From Thermoflexales bacterium (GTDB lineage Bacteria; Chloroflexota; Anaerolineae; B4-G1; SLSP01), in the NCBI GenBank assembly GCA_015486785.1, contig WFQZ01000018.1:1-13297 (forward strand): 13,297 bases of DNA, read 5' to 3'. Below, one piece after another: positions 1-7,180 of this stretch. The notes beneath the pieces were generated by a model that ran no database searches, was not told the DNA's origin, and worked only from the letters and a program-made list of their open reading frames with translations. The position numbers and the translations under genes are program-made. Numbering within the stretch: the stretch's first letter is position 1; each line of letters begins with the position of its first letter.

Positions 1-2371
1 GCTCTAGCTGCACCGAGGTTTGCTCAGGGGCGGCGTGGACGGTGATATTGAGCTGCCCCTCTCGCTCCAAAGTCACGGAGACTTTGCCGATGCCGTTGCG
101 CGTGACCGTGTTTTCAATCTGCTGGATGCCTTCTTGGGGATAGGAGAGCACGAAGTCCACCGGCGTGCCGTCCGGCACCGGATGGCCGTTGCGATCCAGG
201 ATGGTATCTGTTTGCAGGTTGACCGTGTCGCCTTTGCGGATGTCGTTGATCTGGAGCGGGGTCAGCTCCTCGCCGCCGGTATCCACCAGCTTGAGCGTGA
301 GCACTTGTTGCGGATCGGGCATGGTTTGAGTCGCCAGGTCGTAGTTGAGCGCGGGGATGTTGACCGGCGACGCGCCGGTGGCGAGCAGGTCGCGGAAGAT
401 AGCCCGCACACCGGTTTCCACGAAGGGCGTCCCCGGCGAGTAGAGCGCGTAGTACAAATCCAGTTTGCTGATCTCGGTGCTGTCCAGCTCATAGGGCGGG
501 CCAAAAGCCAGCACGACGATTTTGGCGGTGACGAAGTTGACTTGCCGGGCCAAGAAGTCCTTGAGCACCAGCGCATCAGGGTCGTTGGCGTTGATGCCGG
601 TGCTGGCAAAGATGATCCAATCCGCTTTTTGCAGGGCGTACAAGATGGTGTCGTTCAAGGTGGGAGTGGGCGTGCCGTTATCCGGGGCCGGCGGCGTGGC
701 GGCGGAGGCCAGGGCGGCCCGCAGTTGAGCGAAGGTGAAGCTATGCACGGCGCGGCCGGAGAGGATGCCCGTCCCTTGAGGACCGTAGAAGCGGCGGATG
801 GCGTTTTCTATCGCTTGACTGCCCAGCAAAGGGCGGGGCTGCATCTCCTCGGTCGGTTGGATGGTCTGTTCCTGGGTGAAGATGAGCAACGAATCGCCGC
901 CTTGCGGCGGGGCGGGGAGCAAGTCCTCCGAAAGCGGGGCGATCAGCGTGAGAGCTTTGGTCGCCACCTGAGCACTGACGTTGCGGGCTTCGTCCGAGGC
1001 CTCCAGGAAATCGGCGGGGGAGGTATTTGCCGGGGGCGCGTCAAATTGGGGAGAGATGCGCAGTTTGGCGGCCAGGATGCGATAAACGGCGCGATCCACA
1101 AGGTCTTGGAAGGCCGGATCGCTTTGGTAGAGCAGCGTCAAAAAGTCCAGCGTGTCTCGCACGTTGCGGAAATGCGCATCCCAGTCGTTCTGGAGCGCAA
1201 AGTGATCGAGGAGCAGCAGGTCATTGCCGGCGATCAGAGCTTCTTGGGCCACGCGGCGGGTGTTGAATTGCTTGGCCGAGGGGTCGTAGAATCGCTGCAC
1301 GGATTTCATCCCCAGGTTGTCGGAGACCAGCAACCCGCCGGAGCTGCGCCAGGGCGCGATCTCGTCCAGCCCCATAATCAGCTTGAGGGCTTGGGCATCC
1401 AGGCTGACCGGGCGGGTAGAGATGCGGATGTTCCCTTGGAAGCCGCGATACTGAATGTGGGTCACCAGGAAGCCATCGGCGATGTTGGTTTCTCCGGCTG
1501 TGCCGTCGGCCACGGTGAAGAAAGGCGCCAGTTCGATTTGTTTGAGCTGCTCCAGCGACTTTTGGACGGTGGAGACTTCCTCTTGCAGCGGACGATCCGC
1601 GCTCCCCAAGCCGGGGAAGTGGCGGGGGATGGCGAGCACGCGCCCTTGACTGCCCAGGTGCAATCCCCGAATGTAGGCCGCGCCCTGTTTTCCAACCCAG
1701 AAGGGATCGCTGCCGAAGGAGCGCGTGCCCAAGTCCGCCGGATCGTGAGGCCGAGGCGTGTTCAGCACGTCCAGGCTCGGCCCCAAGTAGAGGTTGATGC
1801 CAAGCGCAGCCAGTTCTTTCCCCAGCACGCTGCCCGTCGCTTCGGCCTGAGGCAAGTCCCAGGCCGCGCCGAGGGCCATCGGCGTGGGCAAGGTTGTCCC
1901 GCCGGAGATGTAGGAGGTCACCGGTACGCCGTCCACGCCCGGCGATACGGCGATGAACAAGGGAATGTAGGGCGTGCTGCTGACGGCTTGGCTCTCAGTG
2001 ATCGGGGTTTGCGCTGCGTCCTGGAGCGACGGCTCGGCCCACCGCTGAAGCTGCGTGGTCAGCGAGATGCAGCCGGTGGGAGAAATGGGGGTGGTGTCAA
2101 AGTTGCCGTTCTGGGGGCTGAGCAGCACGCCGCCGATGTGGTATTGGCCGATCAAGGTGGCGATCTCCGAATCCGCGCCCACGTCCGTACCGGGGAAGGA
2201 AACCAACACTAACTGTCCCACCTTCATTTGGGGGGACAGGCGAGAGAGTATCTCTGATACGGGATCAGGTTCCGGCTCCGGTGTTGGCGTTTGTGCGTGT
2301 ACGGGTGGGACTCCCAGCAGCAAGACCAACATCATCACCAGGAACCGACGCCACCAGGCTCGGGGGTTCAT
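1..2371 (-). CDS. Secreted GH3-family (NagZ-like) protein with Ig-like domain, 3' end beyond window
   Basis: Open from ATG 2371 to the window edge without a stop (790 codons seen). An SD-like GGTGGAG lies 7 bases before the start. Residues 1-26 are a signal peptide (RAWWRR, hydrophobic core, cut after VHA), followed by a Thr/Pro/Glu/Asp linker, so the protein is exported. Residues about 38-440 read as a GH3 TIM barrel of the beta-N-acetylhexosaminidase type: RSFGSDP (217-223), RHFPGLG (250-256), VSDNLGM (349-355) with the family's nucleophile Asp at 351, and AGND (381-384). Residues about 460-670 resemble the alpha/beta domain that follows the barrel in larger GH3 enzymes. Residues about 690-782 look like a bacterial Ig-like (Big_1-type) domain, which suggests surface attachment. 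The catalytic-loop Asp-x-His of NagZ is replaced by Asp-Arg-Pro (259-261), so NagZ-type activity is uncertain. The GH3 fold is well supported; the substrate is unknown. Confidence 0.88.
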   Translation of the reverse strand, partial: MNPRAWWRRFLVMMLVLLLGVPPVHAQTPTPEPEPDPVSEILSRLSPQMKVGQLVLVSFPGTDVGADSEIATLIGQYHIGGVLLSPQNGNFDTTPISPTGCISLTTQLQRWAEPSLQDAAQTPITESQAVSSTPYIPLFIAVSPGVDGVPVTSYISGGTTLPTPMALGAAWDLPQAEATGSVLGKELAALGINLYLGPSLDVLNTPRPHDPADLGTRSFGSDPFWVGKQGAAYIRGLHLGSQGRVLAIPRHFPGLGSADRPLQEEVSTVQKSLEQLKQIELAPFFTVADGTAGETNIADGFLVTHIQYRGFQGNIRISTRPVSLDAQALKLIMGLDEIAPWRSSGGLLVSDNLGMKSVQRFYDPSAKQFNTRRVAQEALIAGNDLLLLDHFALQNDWDAHFRNVRDTLDFLTLLYQSDPAFQDLVDRAVYRILAAKLRISPQFDAPPANTSPADFLEASDEARNVSAQVATKALTLIAPLSEDLLPAPPQGGDSLLIFTQEQTIQPTEEMQPRPLLGSQAIENAIRRFYGPQGTGILSGRAVHSFTFAQLRAALASAATPPAPDNGTPTPTLNDTILYALQKADWIIFASTGINANDPDALVLKDFLARQVNFVTAKIVVLAFGPPYELDSTEISKLDLYYALYSPGTPFVETGVRAIFRDLLATGASPVNIPALNYDLATQTMPDPQQVLTLKLVDTGGEELTPLQINDIRKGDTVNLQTDTILDRNGHPVPDGTPVDFVLSYPQEGIQQIENTVTRNGIGKVSVTLEREGQLNITVHAAPEQTSVQLE

Positions 2372-2397
2372 GTGATTTCTCCACCTCTGTGCGTACC

Positions 2398-2426
2398 ATT
2401 GTAACGCAGAGCCGGTGGTTAGACAA
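2398..2426 (-). promoter_or_regulatory. Putative sigma-70-type promoter of the GH3 gene
   Basis: On the minus strand, TTGTCT (2426-2421) and TACAAT (2403-2398) are separated by exactly 17 bases, giving 4/6 and 5/6 matches to the consensus. Transcription would start near 2391, leaving a leader of about 20 bases that contains the GGTGGAG SD. The site sits in the 62-base gap after the kinase stop codon, so the GH3 gene may be transcribed alone as well as by read-through. Sequence inference only. Confidence 0.5.
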
Positions 2427-2433
2427 GCGAGGG

Positions 2434-4941
2434 TCAAGCGGCGGGAGCGTTTGCTGTTTCGTTGAGCAGCGTGCGCGAACTGTAGGGCAACTGGATATAG
2501 AAGGTACTGCCGGGGCAGGTTTCTTCATCGTGGCCGGGGCTTTCGACCCAAATCTTGCCGCCGTGCGCCTCAATGATACCCCGCGCGATGGCTAATCCCA
2601 GGCCCGGCCCGCCGCCCTTGAATTTGGTGGAGCTGGTGGAGTGTAGCGCGAGTTCGCCGGTCTGATAGAACTTGGCGAAGATCAGCTCGTGGACGCTGGG
2701 GTCAATGCCGATGCCGGTATCCTGCACCGTGATTTGGATGCCGCCCTCAGGAAGATGCGGCGATCCGGCAGGGACGACTTCTCCGGCCACGGTGATCGTG
2801 CCGCCGTTGGGGGTGTACTTGATCGCGTTGACCAGCAGGTGATGGAAGACTTTGCGCAGTGACTCCGGGTCAGCTTCGATTTTGGGGAGTTCTTCCAGCC
2901 CCTTGCTGACGTAGGTCAATCTGCGCTGGGAGAAGGCATCCTTGAGTGAGCGGTGAACCGAGGCAACGAGTAGGGCAAGGTTCAGCCGTTCCGGGTGCAG
3001 TTTGAGCACGCGGCCATCGATCTTGGCCATGTCCACCATGCTCTCAACGACAGCACCCAGTCGTTCCGCGCCGGTTTTCACCCCTTCCAAAATCTGCTGG
3101 TGGAAGGAGTTGGCTTGGATCGCGGGATCGCTGAGCAGAATCTGCACCGATCCGCTGATGACGGTGAGCGGGGTACGTAGTTCGTGCGAGGCCACGCCGA
3201 TGAAGTCGGATTTGGTACGGTCGAGCCGCTCTAGCTGCGCGTAGGCGAGTTGTAAATCCTCGGTGCGCTCTTGGAGTTGGTTGACTGTTTGCTCCAATTC
3301 CTCGTTCAACTTGGTGAGGTTCTCATAGAGGATGGCGTTAGCCAGCGCGGCAGAGGCATGCCCGGCGAAGGCCGCCGCCAGGTTGACCTCTTCCTCGGTG
3401 TAAGGGATGGGCTTCTCGCGGGTGAGCGAGAGCATACCTATCGCGTTGCCTCCGTGGTGCAGCGGAATCCCCACCCAGCAGCGTGCCGGCGGGAGGTTTT
3501 CCACGTACTCCCAATCTCCCCGCTGCTGCACATCTTGGACGACCAGGGGCCGTTGGGTTTCACACATTTCCAGGAACACATCGTGCTCTTTGATCGGGAT
3601 GCGCAGGTCTAGCGGGTTGCTGTCTTCGGGGAAGCCGTAGACGGCGGCGAAGATGAGTTCTTCGTGATCGGGCACTTCGTTGCGCAACATCACCGCGCCC
3701 CGATCATAGGGGACAAGATCGGCCAGGAGCTTCAGAATCAAGTTGAGCACTTCGCTGCGATCCAGGGTGCTGGAGAGAGCTTTGCCCACGTGGTAGAGTT
3801 TTTCGGTGAGGTGACGGCGGCGGCGTTCGACTTGATAGCGTTCCGCGTTTTGCATCGCAATGGCCAGTTGCCCGGCCAGCGAACGTAGGACCCGCACGTC
3901 TTCTTCGTTAAATCCGGCGGTGACGGTGCTCTGGATGTCCAGCAACCCCAATAAAGCGTTGTTGACCAGCAGAGGCAGCACCAACTCGGAGCGGGTGCGG
4001 GGCAACTCTTCCAAGGGTTCGTAGCGGGCGTCCTTCTGCACGTCGTTGACACCGACCACGCGCCGATGTTGGGCGGCCCACGAAAGGATGCCCGATCCGT
4101 CCACCGGCACTTGATGGCCGCGTTGCAACAGTTTCCGTCCCGCCGAGCCGGTTGCGGCCTGCAACTGAAGCGTTTGCCGGGTTTCATCCAGCACGTAAAT
4201 CCCCACATACTCGTAGCCGTACCGCATACGCAGCAAGTCGGCCACGTGCTGGAGCAGAGAATCCAGCTCCAGCATGGAGGAGATATGCTGCCCCACGCCG
4301 ATTGTGGCCTCCAGCGAGCGGCGGATGCGCTCGTTGGTGCGCAAAGCAGCTTCCATATTACGATGCTGCTGTTGCTCCAAGCGGCGCAGATACTCCAACC
4401 GCCGGTATGTCTGCCGACGGGTTAAAAAGACCGCCAGAGATAGCGCGATGGCGGCCACGATGGAATAAGCGTAATGCTGCCACACCGGGGGGAATCCGAA
4501 GTGCTGAGCCAACAGCACCCAATTGAGCGTCGCGGCCCCGACGAGTGCGCCCCACCACCAGGGCGCAAGGACGTAAAACCCCAGCCCGACGATCAACAAG
4601 GCGATGTTGGAGGTGATAGTAGGGTCTTGGGTCAAGAGGACGTGTTGCGAAGTCGCTCCGGCGAGCAGTACGCTGATTATGGCCAGCAGCGGATATTCAT
4701 AACGCAGCGGAATTTCCCAGCGGCGCAAGACGAAGTACAACCCGCCCATCACGCTGCCCGAAATCAACGTCGTGGGCAACATCACTTTGGCCACAGGATC
4801 GGGCCATTCCAGGCCATACCAGACGCTGTAAAAGGCAAACAGAGCCGCCATCACCAGAACAAGCGTGGGGAGGCCGTTTCTCAGGTCTGTTTTGATTGCG
4901 CGATCCAGATTTTGTACGTCTATCTCTGGGTTCGGGGCCAT
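2434..4941 (-). CDS. Membrane sensor histidine kinase with two GAF domains
   Basis: An 835-residue sensor kinase, started at ATG 4941 with AAGGAG 8 bases upstream. Residues about 24-174 hold five or six hydrophobic membrane segments without a large extracellular loop. A charged coiled coil (about 176-212) leads to GAF1 (about 220-368) and GAF2 (about 380-538), then a second coiled coil (540-575). The HisKA domain carries ASHELRTP with phospho-acceptor His586. The HATPase domain has the N box around Asn705, DTGIGI (741-746), FAKFY (755-759) and GGGPGLGLAIA (776-786). All boxes needed for autophosphorylation look intact. There is no receiver domain and no response regulator gene in the window, so the partner must lie elsewhere. 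The GAF ligand is not predictable. The gene is divergent from a superoxide reductase, which permits but does not show a redox role. Confidence 0.95.
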   Translation of the reverse strand: MAPNPEIDVQNLDRAIKTDLRNGLPTLVLVMAALFAFYSVWYGLEWPDPVAKVMLPTTLISGSVMGGLYFVLRRWEIPLRYEYPLLAIISVLLAGATSQHVLLTQDPTITSNIALLIVGLGFYVLAPWWWGALVGAATLNWVLLAQHFGFPPVWQHYAYSIVAAIALSLAVFLTRRQTYRRLEYLRRLEQQQHRNMEAALRTNERIRRSLEATIGVGQHISSMLELDSLLQHVADLLRMRYGYEYVGIYVLDETRQTLQLQAATGSAGRKLLQRGHQVPVDGSGILSWAAQHRRVVGVNDVQKDARYEPLEELPRTRSELVLPLLVNNALLGLLDIQSTVTAGFNEEDVRVLRSLAGQLAIAMQNAERYQVERRRRHLTEKLYHVGKALSSTLDRSEVLNLILKLLADLVPYDRGAVMLRNEVPDHEELIFAAVYGFPEDSNPLDLRIPIKEHDVFLEMCETQRPLVVQDVQQRGDWEYVENLPPARCWVGIPLHHGGNAIGMLSLTREKPIPYTEEEVNLAAAFAGHASAALANAILYENLTKLNEELEQTVNQLQERTEDLQLAYAQLERLDRTKSDFIGVASHELRTPLTVISGSVQILLSDPAIQANSFHQQILEGVKTGAERLGAVVESMVDMAKIDGRVLKLHPERLNLALLVASVHRSLKDAFSQRRLTYVSKGLEELPKIEADPESLRKVFHHLLVNAIKYTPNGGTITVAGEVVPAGSPHLPEGGIQITVQDTGIGIDPSVHELIFAKFYQTGELALHSTSSTKFKGGGPGLGLAIARGIIEAHGGKIWVESPGHDEETCPGSTFYIQLPYSSRTLLNETANAPAA

Positions 4942-5006
4942 AACCTAGCTCCTTGGGCGGGGCTTATTAGGGATGATGTACGGGCTTGTTCCCCATTGAT
5001 GACTTT

Positions 5007-5034
5007 ATCATATTCAAAAATGTTGCTACCGCAA
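5007..5034 (-). promoter_or_regulatory. Putative promoter of the histidine kinase gene
   Basis: On the minus strand, TTGCGG (5034-5029) is followed after 16 bases by TATGAT (5012-5007), a 5/6 match to the -10 consensus; the -35 is weak. Transcription would begin near 5000, about 60 bases before the kinase ATG. A short perfect inverted repeat, GTTGC-TACC-GCAAC (5022-5035), covers the -35 element and could be a regulator site or chance. Confidence 0.45.
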
Positions 5035-5114
5035 CCTCTGACGCGAAAGTCCTCTACTCCAAATCGCCCCCGAAGGCCGCGAGACGGGCGCGAGTGTTTG
5101 TTTTTGCCGAGTTG

Positions 5115-5123
5115 TGCTAAAAT
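5115..5123 (+). promoter_or_regulatory. Extended -10 promoter of the superoxide reductase gene
   Basis: TGCTAAAAT contains the TGn extension followed by TAAAAT (5118-5123), a 5/6 match to the -10 consensus. At the expected -35 distance the sequence is T-rich (TGTTTG at 5095-5100) but not a good -35, as is common for extended -10 promoters. Transcription would start near 5130, about 40 bases before the superoxide reductase ATG. Confidence 0.5.
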
Positions 5124-5157
5124 GGAAGCATGATCGGCAAGTATGAATCTTTAATTT

Positions 5158-5164
5158 GAGGAGG
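5158..5164 (+). promoter_or_regulatory. Strong Shine-Dalgarno that sets the superoxide reductase start
   Basis: GAGGAGG is almost fully complementary to the 16S rRNA tail. It lies 5 bases before ATG 5170 but only 2 bases before the in-frame GTG at 5167, so ATG 5170 is the better start. The stop codon of a 9-codon open frame (5130-5159) overlaps its first two bases. Confidence 0.75.
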
Positions 5165-5169
5165 CAGTG

Positions 5170-5559
5170 ATGAAGTTCGGTGACCATATTCAAGCAGCAG
5201 ATTGGAAGAAGGAAAAGCACATTCCGGTGATCGAGTTGCCGGAGACGATCAAGGCCGGCGAGCCGTTTATGGTGACGGTGAGCGTGGGTAAGGAGATTCC
5301 GCACCCCAATACGACCGAGCATCATATCGCCTGGATCGATGTGTACTTCAAGCCGGAGAAGAGCAAGTTCCTCTATCAGGTGGCGCACTTCGATTTCACC
5401 GGGCACGGGGCTTCGGCCAAGGGCGCGAACGCCGGGCCGGTGTACGCTCATCCCGTCGCCTCGTTCTCCATGACGGTGAACGAACCGGGGACGTTGATCG
5501 CTCTGGAGCATTGCAACATCCACGGAGTGTGGGAGAGCGCGGCGGAGATTTCTTTCTAG
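5170..5559 (+). CDS. sor: Superoxide reductase, one-iron (neelaredoxin-type)
   Basis: A 129-residue cytoplasmic protein that reduces superoxide to hydrogen peroxide without making oxygen, using electrons usually supplied by rubredoxin. It matches the catalytic desulfoferrodoxin domain. The iron ligands are all recognisable: Glu15-Lys16-His17 (EKHIP), His45 (PHPNTTEHH), His51, and Cys115/His118 in CNIHG. The N-terminal desulforedoxin domain with its four-Cys iron site is absent, which places it with the one-iron (class II-like) enzymes; its length is typical for these. It is expressed from its own extended -10 promoter and closed by a strong terminator, so it is probably monocistronic. It points to an anaerobe or microaerophile that meets oxygen. 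No rubredoxin or peroxidase gene is present in the window. Confidence 0.95.
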   Translation: MKFGDHIQAADWKKEKHIPVIELPETIKAGEPFMVTVSVGKEIPHPNTTEHHIAWIDVYFKPEKSKFLYQVAHFDFTGHGASAKGANAGPVYAHPVASFSMTVNEPGTLIALEHCNIHGVWESAAEISF

Positions 5560-5581
5560 CAAATGAGCGTCGTTTTTTCAG

Positions 5582-5611
5582 ACCGGCTACGGTTACGTGG
5601 CCGGTTTTTTG
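5582..5611 (+). terminator. Rho-independent terminator after the superoxide reductase gene
   Basis: ACCGGCTACG (5582-5591) pairs over 10 positions, including one G-T wobble, with CGTGGCCGGT (5596-5605) around a GTTA loop. Six T (5605-5610) follow directly. It lies 22 bases after the superoxide reductase stop codon and should separate that transcript from the glycosyltransferase gene. Confidence 0.9.
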
Positions 5612-5649
5612 TTCATTAGGGCAACCGGCCCCACACAGGAGAATGCAGG

Positions 5650-7155
5650 GTGCAAATCTGGATTACGCTCATTGAATATCTGTACACGGTAACGCTGGCG
5701 GGAATGGCGTTGTACGCAGTGTACATTTCTATCTTGATGGTGCTCTATCTGTGGCATCGGCGGGAGCCATTGCCGCAGCCGCCGGCGGTGGCAGAAGAGA
5801 TGCTCCCTTACGTGACCGTGCAGTTGCCGCTGCGCAATGAACGGTATGTGGTGCAGCGGCTATTGAACGCGGTGGCGGCCTTCGATTGGCCGCGCGAGCG
5901 GTTGGAAATTCAGGTGCTGGATGATTCGGATGATGATACAACGGCCCTGGTGCAAGCGGAAGTCCGCCGCTTGCAGGAGCAAGGGGTGACGATCTACATG
6001 CTGCACCGCGAACATCCCACCGGGCACAAGGCCGGGGCGTTGGCGGAGGGATTGCGGCAAGCTCGCGGGGAGTTTATCGCGATCTTTGATGCCGACTTCG
6101 CCCCGCCGCCGGATTTCCTGCGGCGGACGGTGCCGCACTTTGTGGCCGATGCGTCGCTGGGGATGGTGCAAACCCGTTGGGGGCATTTGAACGCCGATTA
6201 TTCAATGATCACCAAGGCGCAGACTTTGATCTTGGACGCGCATTTTACCGTGGAGCACATCTCCCGAAACCGCTCCGGCTTGCTGATTAACTTCAACGGC
6301 ACGGGGGGCGTGTGGCGCAGGGCGGCCATTGAGTCCGCCGGCGGGTGGCAGGCCGACACGCTGACCGAGGATTTGGACTTGAGCTTGCGGGCGCAGATGG
6401 CCGGATGGCACGCGCTGTATCTGCCGCAGGTGGTATGTCCGGCGGAAGTGCCGCCGTTGGCGGCGGCGTTTAAGCAGCAGCAGTACCGTTGGGCCAAAGG
6501 GGCGGCGCAGGTGCTACGAAAGCTGGGCGCGGCGATTCTCCGCTCGCCGCGCTTGACCCGCCGGCAGAAGGTGATGGTGCTGTTGCAGCTTTCGGCTTAC
6601 GCCACGCAATCGCTGTTCCTGATGATGATTGTGCTTTCGCTGCCGATGATGCTCTACCATCCGCACTTGCCGGGGATCATCCCTTTCCTGGGCGCGGTGG
6701 CATCGATTCCGCCGCTGTTGTATGTGCTGGGGCAGATTGAATTGTACCGCGACTGGCCCCGGCACATTCTGGCCTACCCCGGCTTGATGCTGCTGGGGGT
6801 GGGCTTGAGTTGGAGTTGCACGCTGGCGTTGCTGGATGGTTTCCTGCACTGGGGCGGGGAATTCGTGCGCACCCCCAAGTTCCGCCTGGAAGGACGCTCC
6901 GGGCGTTGGCAGGGACGGCGGTATCGCCTGCGCCGCGACAAGGCCACTCGTGGCGAGATTTTCATCGGGCTGTACGCGCTGGTCACGTTGTGGCTGGCGA
7001 TTTATCTGCGGCAATGGCCGGTAGTGGCGTACAGTGCGATTTACGCCCTGGGGGAAGGGCTGATGGTAGCCAGCGTCCTGGGGCAGAGGCCGTTGGAACA
7101 GGTCTTCCGCCCGCACATGGCGTATGTCAACCTCCCCACGAAGAGCGACCGCTAA
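5650..7155 (+). CDS. Membrane glycosyltransferase family 2, cellulose synthase/CslA-like
   Basis: A 501-residue processive-type beta-glycosyltransferase, started at GTG 5650 with AGGAG 8 bases upstream; the nearby ATG at 5643 is out of frame. One N-terminal membrane helix (about 12-34) precedes a cytoplasmic GT-A domain. The catalytic signature is complete: DD (91-92), DAD (147-149), TED (239-241) and QQYRW (277-281). The stretch FNGTGGVWRRAAIESAGGW resembles plant CslA mannan synthases and their bacterial relatives. About five membrane helices follow (roughly 310-336, 342-362, 378-400, 437-453, 458-475), fitting a polymer channel. There is no PilZ domain. The sugar and product cannot be read from sequence; beta-mannan, glucan or a glycolipid head group are options. 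It lies 90 bases behind the superoxide reductase but beyond a terminator, and no clear promoter was found in that gap. Confidence 0.93.
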   Translation: MQIWITLIEYLYTVTLAGMALYAVYISILMVLYLWHRREPLPQPPAVAEEMLPYVTVQLPLRNERYVVQRLLNAVAAFDWPRERLEIQVLDDSDDDTTALVQAEVRRLQEQGVTIYMLHREHPTGHKAGALAEGLRQARGEFIAIFDADFAPPPDFLRRTVPHFVADASLGMVQTRWGHLNADYSMITKAQTLILDAHFTVEHISRNRSGLLINFNGTGGVWRRAAIESAGGWQADTLTEDLDLSLRAQMAGWHALYLPQVVCPAEVPPLAAAFKQQQYRWAKGAAQVLRKLGAAILRSPRLTRRQKVMVLLQLSAYATQSLFLMMIVLSLPMMLYHPHLPGIIPFLGAVASIPPLLYVLGQIELYRDWPRHILAYPGLMLLGVGLSWSCTLALLDGFLHWGGEFVRTPKFRLEGRSGRWQGRRYRLRRDKATRGEIFIGLYALVTLWLAIYLRQWPVVAYSAIYALGEGLMVASVLGQRPLEQVFRPHMAYVNLPTKSDR

Positions 7156-7180
7156 ATCAAGGTCGCTCTTCACGCTGGGG
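7134..7180. terminator. Bidirectional hairpin at the glycosyltransferase/cdaR convergence
   Basis: An 11-base perfect inverted repeat, GAAGAGCGACC (7140-7150) and GGTCGCTCTTC (7161-7171), encloses a 10-base loop. CCCCA (7134-7138) and TGGGG (7176-7180) add an outer stem. The loop holds the plus-strand stop TAA (7153-7155) and the minus-strand stop TGA (7159-7157). There is no T tract on either side, so it may act as an imperfect terminator, a block to exonucleases, or a roadblock rather than a canonical intrinsic terminator. Confidence 0.65.

Noticed and set aside
20..2212. 730-codon open frame on the plus strand
   Set aside because: It lies antisense to the GH3 gene, whose minus-strand frame has a signal peptide, SD and family motifs. 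The plus-strand translation is Arg/Gly/Gln/His-rich with no recognisable domain: a GC-driven mirror frame.
2386..2409. Weak inverted repeat CTCTGTGCGT / AACGCAGAG before the GH3 gene
   Set aside because: Needs a bulge and mismatches and has no T tract; the same bases are better explained as promoter spacer and -10.
4474..5133. 219-codon open frame on the plus strand reaching into the promoter region
   Set aside because: Mostly antisense to the membrane part of the histidine kinase; no domain, and it ends within the promoter of the superoxide reductase.
5026..5562. 178-codon open frame on the minus strand across the superoxide reductase and its promoter
   Set aside because: Antisense to a gene with all iron ligands intact; no SD and no family resemblance.
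5560..5649. Promoter for the glycosyltransferase in the gap after superoxide reductase
   Set aside because: Only a poor -10 (CATTAG) with no -35 at suitable distance; not supportable from sequence.
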